DNA of 64,000 nucleotides from Erythrobacter sp. GTDB lineage: Bacteria > Pseudomonadota > Alphaproteobacteria > Sphingomonadales > Sphingomonadaceae. The notes beneath the pieces were generated by a model, which saw nothing but the letters and a program-made list of their open reading frames with translations, did not search any database and was not told where the DNA came from. Below are positions 61,477 to 64,000 of the stretch, piece after piece; the stretch's first letter is position 1; the number at the start of each line of letters is the position of its first letter. The position numbers and the translations under genes are program-made. The stretch spans positions 28,213 through 92,212 of the forward strand of contig NZOF01000007.1 in NCBI GenBank assembly GCA_002695185.1. Reading direction: 5' to 3'.

Positions 61477-61802
61477 GCCGCCATGAGCTTGGGCCCAGGC
61501 CGGACAGCGAGGACGTGCTCCGCGCGACAGTCGGCTGGGACCGTCCGCTCCAGACGTTCTTCGCGCAGGTCATTTTCGCGACGGAGGACGAACCCCACGA
61601 GGGCGAGGCCCTGATCTGGGTCGGCACCGAACCCGGCGAGCTGCTCACGCCCGAGGCCGCGATCGGGATCGTCGCGCCCCACGCCGTAGTGCCGGCCGAT
61701 CTCGCGGCGACGCTGCTCGCCGATATGCGCGCTTCGATCGCGGTCGCGGATGGCGAGCACCAGGTCGCTGTCAAGCGAGCCCTGTTCGGCTCCGCCCACT
61801 AG
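61473..61802 (+). CDS. small unknown plasmid protein
   Basis: 109 residues, ATG at 61473. Acidic and soluble (FFAQVIFATEDEPHEGEALI, VGTEPGELLTPEAAIGIVAP). The start lies on the restored stop of the preceding gene. Family not recognised. Confidence 0.65.
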   Translation: MSRHELGPRPDSEDVLRATVGWDRPLQTFFAQVIFATEDEPHEGEALIWVGTEPGELLTPEAAIGIVAPHAVVPADLAATLLADMRASIAVADGEHQVAVKRALFGSAH

Positions 61803-61892
61803 CGCTTTCCCGCCATCACGCCGGGCGTCAAGCGCAGCCACGCGCCCGCGTTCCTTTGCGCATCTCCGCGCGTCCGACCACAGGAGACGACC

Positions 61893-62351
61893 ATGGCCGA
61901 TCGCGTATCTGCCTCAATCATAATCGGGGGCACGCTCGACGCCGCCGAGTTCGAAGAGCTCGCCGACCTCATCGCGAGCGAGGGCCTCGCCATCGAATGG
62001 GATGGCGAACCGTTCGAGCCTCATCACCATGTCCCTGGCGAGCCGCTTCGTCTTTTCGCCCACGAAGTCGCCGGCGGCAGCTTCGGCGATCTGGAGAGCT
62101 GGTGCCTTTCGCACGGCTTGCCGTTCGTGCGCTGGTGCGGTGGCTATCCCGGTCAGTGGGGACCCGAGCGCGTTGTTGCAACGGGTGACGGCAGCGCCGT
62201 CTCCTATGCGGTCACCGAAGACGACGAGGTCGTCATCAGCCGAAGCAAAGTCGAGATGCTCGGCTCGTTCGAGGCCGTCATCGCGCATTTCGATGCGGCC
62301 GAATTCACCGTGCCGCCGCTCGTCGTTGGCGGTTTCGCCGCCAAAAACTAA
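61893..62351 (+). CDS. unknown acidic plasmid protein
   Basis: 152 residues, ATG at 61893 with CAGGAG upstream. ASIIIGGTLDAAEFEELADL and GEPLRLFAHEVAGGSFGDLE suggest a small alpha/beta fold. The same general layout recurs in the next gene. No domain recognised. Confidence 0.7.
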   Translation: MADRVSASIIIGGTLDAAEFEELADLIASEGLAIEWDGEPFEPHHHVPGEPLRLFAHEVAGGSFGDLESWCLSHGLPFVRWCGGYPGQWGPERVVATGDGSAVSYAVTEDDEVVISRSKVEMLGSFEAVIAHFDAAEFTVPPLVVGGFAAKN

Positions 62352-62370
62352 GACAGCCACGGAGCCAGCC

Positions 62371-63069
62371 ATGTCCAATAGCTACACCAAGGCCGCGTTC
62401 GGCGTTGCCGTCACCAGCGCCGAGGGCGATCTTCTTCGCCGCGTCGTCGGCGCGATCGAAATGATCGACGATGCCGAGATGGGCCTCGATGGGCTCGAGG
62501 CCCACTATCGGGACCTGGGCGAGGACTTCGCCGCGCTCTTCCCCCGCACGCCGGAGAGCCCGTTCGACGGGCTGCTCGACCTCTTCCCGGACGAAAATTA
62601 TCCGAGCCTGGATTTCGACATCGAGTTCGCCGAGCCCGACGCGGACGGCGTGGTCGTGGTCTTCTTCTCGGGCGAGCAGTTCGGCGTGGAGACCGCCGCC
62701 AAACTCATCCAGCGCTGCGCCCCGTCGGCGTTGCCGTTCGGTTTCGAGTGGGCGTCGGATTGCGACAGGCTGCGCGCCGGCGAGTTTGGCGGCGGCTACG
62801 TCGCGATAACCGCCGACACGATCGAATACGGCCACACCTCGCTGATGCTCGATCGTGCCATCGCCCGCGCAAGCGACGAGGGTGCTGACGGTTATGTCCT
62901 TTCCACCAGCAACGCCGAATACGGCCTCAGTTTCTGGAACCATGAGGACGGCTTCGGCAGCCTTGCCCGGGCGACCGTGTTCAGCGAGGCCAAGGCCGGG
63001 AATTTCGACATCCCCATCACGGATGATCAGCCCGAATGGCTGGCGATGCCGGCGCCGCTGCGCTTCTGA
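62371..63069 (+). CDS. unknown acidic plasmid protein
   Basis: 232 residues, ATG at 62371, 19 bases after the previous stop. Very acidic in the middle (SLDFDIEFAEPDADGVVVVF) with a beta-rich C-terminus. No signal, membrane segment or known motif. The longer upstream frame is shadow sequence of the gene at 61893. Confidence 0.7.
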   Translation: MSNSYTKAAFGVAVTSAEGDLLRRVVGAIEMIDDAEMGLDGLEAHYRDLGEDFAALFPRTPESPFDGLLDLFPDENYPSLDFDIEFAEPDADGVVVVFFSGEQFGVETAAKLIQRCAPSALPFGFEWASDCDRLRAGEFGGGYVAITADTIEYGHTSLMLDRAIARASDEGADGYVLSTSNAEYGLSFWNHEDGFGSLARATVFSEAKAGNFDIPITDDQPEWLAMPAPLRF

Positions 63070-63134
63070 GGGACAGCGGGAAGTTCTTTGCGCCGCGCGC
63101 GCATCCCGATAGCTTGTCATCCGGGAGCCCGCCG

Positions 63135-63554
63135 ATGACTTCGATCCAGACCGACTATGATTCCGCGCGCGCGGCGCTGACGCGCCTGATCCCGATCGCA
63201 ATGAGCGACACCGGCCAGGCGCGCCGCGTTGCGAACTTCCTGATGGCTTGGTGGAATGGCCCCGATCTTGGTCATTTCGAAATTGCCGATCTATTCGGCC
63301 TCGACGTCGCGATCGCCAACGACATCACCAGCGTGATCGGCTTCCTCGGCCAGAACGACCGCGGGGCCGTCTATATCGACAGTCTCGGCTTCGCCGAGGA
63401 GATGCAGGACATCATCGCCTTTGGCGTCCTTCGCTCGCGCGAGAGTCCTGACGCCCGTTCCACTCGGCCAGTGACACGATTCCGACGGCGCCGAAGTGGC
63501 GCCCGTCGGAGCGGCGCTGGCGCGCCTTACTCGGCCGAACGGCCGAGGAGATGA
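63135..63554 (+). CDS. unknown plasmid protein (possibly DUF7673)
   Basis: 139 residues, ATG at 63135. The first 100 residues are well formed (ALTRLIPIAMSDTGQARRVA, NFLMAWWNGPDLGHFEIADL, GAVYIDSLGFAEEMQDIIAF) and recall DUF7673-type plasmid proteins; the last 35 are arginine-rich. The stop lies inside the tract of leader (g). Confidence 0.7.
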   Translation: MTSIQTDYDSARAALTRLIPIAMSDTGQARRVANFLMAWWNGPDLGHFEIADLFGLDVAIANDITSVIGFLGQNDRGAVYIDSLGFAEEMQDIIAFGVLRSRESPDARSTRPVTRFRRRRSGARRSGAGAPYSAERPRR

Positions 63555-63614
63555 GGGGGGCAGAGAAGGTGTTCGGACAAGGGGTTCGAGCGAACTTTCT
63601 TACGGAGACCACCC
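63545..63614 (+). promoter_or_regulatory. polypurine-hairpin leader (g) of the DUF736 gene
   Basis: GAGGAGATGAGGGGGG at 63545-63560, overlapping the upstream stop. The hairpin AGAAG+GTTCG / CGAAC+TTTCT (63564-63600) has a two-base bulge and a long loop. GGAGACCACCC precedes the ATG. Confidence 0.5.
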
Positions 63615-64000
63615 ATGAACATCGGCACCATCACCCAGAACGCCAGCGGCACCTACACCGGCAAGATCTCGACGTTGACCGTCGCGATCGTGATCGCGCT
63701 GCGCACCGTCCACTCCGCCAATCCCCGCGCGCCCAAGTTCGAGATCCTCGCGCTTTCGGCCGCCCGCCAGTGGGTTCAGGTCGGCGCGCTGTTCGAGCTT
63801 TCGTCCAATTCGACTGGCGAGACCTTCCTCAACGGCAAGATCGAGGATCCGAGCCTCGACAAGCCGCTGTATATCTCGGCCTTCCGCCAGGAGGACGGCT
63901 CCTACAACATCGTCTGGTCGCGCCCGACCCGTCGCCGCGATGCGCCCACCGACACGGTGGCGGCGGACGACGGCCTGCCGCCGCTGCCGGGCGCGGGCGA
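63615..64000 (+). CDS. DUF736 family protein, cut by window edge
   Basis: At least 128 residues with no stop before the window end. MNIGTITQNASGTYTGKIST, LALSAARQWVQVGALFELSS and LDKPLYISAFRQEDGSYNIV, followed by WSRP, match DUF736, a small plasmid and phage protein family of unknown function. The last visible residues are an acidic/proline-rich tail, so little is probably missing. Confidence 0.85.
   Translation, partial: MNIGTITQNASGTYTGKISTLTVAIVIALRTVHSANPRAPKFEILALSAARQWVQVGALFELSSNSTGETFLNGKIEDPSLDKPLYISAFRQEDGSYNIVWSRPTRRRDAPTDTVAADDGLPPLPGAG

Noticed and set aside
1..64000. tRNA or rRNA genes, insertion sequences with terminal repeats
   Set aside because: None recognised on either strand by eye; no transposase-like protein is encoded.

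Overview
The window looks like part of a large, GC-rich conjugative plasmid from an alphaproteobacterium, most likely a sphingomonad (Sphingobium, Sphingopyxis, Novosphingobium or Sphingomonas). This is inferred from gene content and protein style, not from a database search. Plasmid hallmarks are an F-type conjugation locus, divergent parA and repA around an iteron origin, three identical parS-like palindromes, and a long run of plasmid-type genes (ArdC-like, PRTRC cassette, DUF736, DUF3768).

Layout. (1) 1-8.5 kb, minus strand: type-F T4SS genes traA-L-E-K-B-dsbC-V-C-membrane protein-trbI, reading out of the left edge. A control-type region, a lytic transglycosylase and small unknown genes follow (8.9-13.3 kb). 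(2) 13.5-23.4 kb, minus strand: nnrS and a complete cbb3 oxidase set, ccoNOQP-GHIS. (3) 24-30 kb: an OmpW-like porin, a decayed clpB fragment, a decayed hcp (hydroxylamine reductase) fragment, a tandem universal stress protein, and a P-type cation ATPase interrupted by one in-frame amber codon. (4) 30-34.5 kb: a tyrosine recombinase coupled to a TIR-like gene, then an HTH-type gene and a DUF4238 gene. (5) 34.5-38.8 kb: parB, three parS-like sites, parA, iterons, repA. (6) 38.9-64 kb, nearly all plus strand: a Toprim/zinc-finger protein, a 1407-aa methyltransferase-helicase, a ParB-like protein, an ArdC-like metalloprotein, a frameshifted thermonuclease, a DpdA-like (TGT-family) protein, the PRTRC cassette, two PP-loop (PAPS-reductase/DndC-like) proteins, a Mom-like protein and many small unknown genes, ending inside a DUF736 gene.

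Three things stand out. First, the PRTRC genes carry the parts of a bacterial ubiquitin-like conjugation pathway: an E1/ThiF protein, an E2-like protein with an HPN..C-type motif, a JAMM peptidase and a small protein ending in glycine, fused operonically to a ParB-like protein. Second, the DpdA-like, Mom-like and PP-loop enzymes around it suggest base or backbone modification of plasmid DNA. Third, seven plus-strand genes or operons in region 6 share an unannotated 5' leader: a polypurine tract of consensus about RATGAGAGGGRAGGGGGG followed by a sequence-divergent hairpin close to the start codon. The repA leader has a related purine tract and a perfect hairpin whose loop is the exact complement of that tract. 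A candidate small RNA with three hairpins and a terminator lies at about 44.2 kb.

Several genes are broken (clpB, hcp, the ATPase, the thermonuclease, one small gene at 61.3 kb). The single-base lesions could be real decay or sequencing errors.
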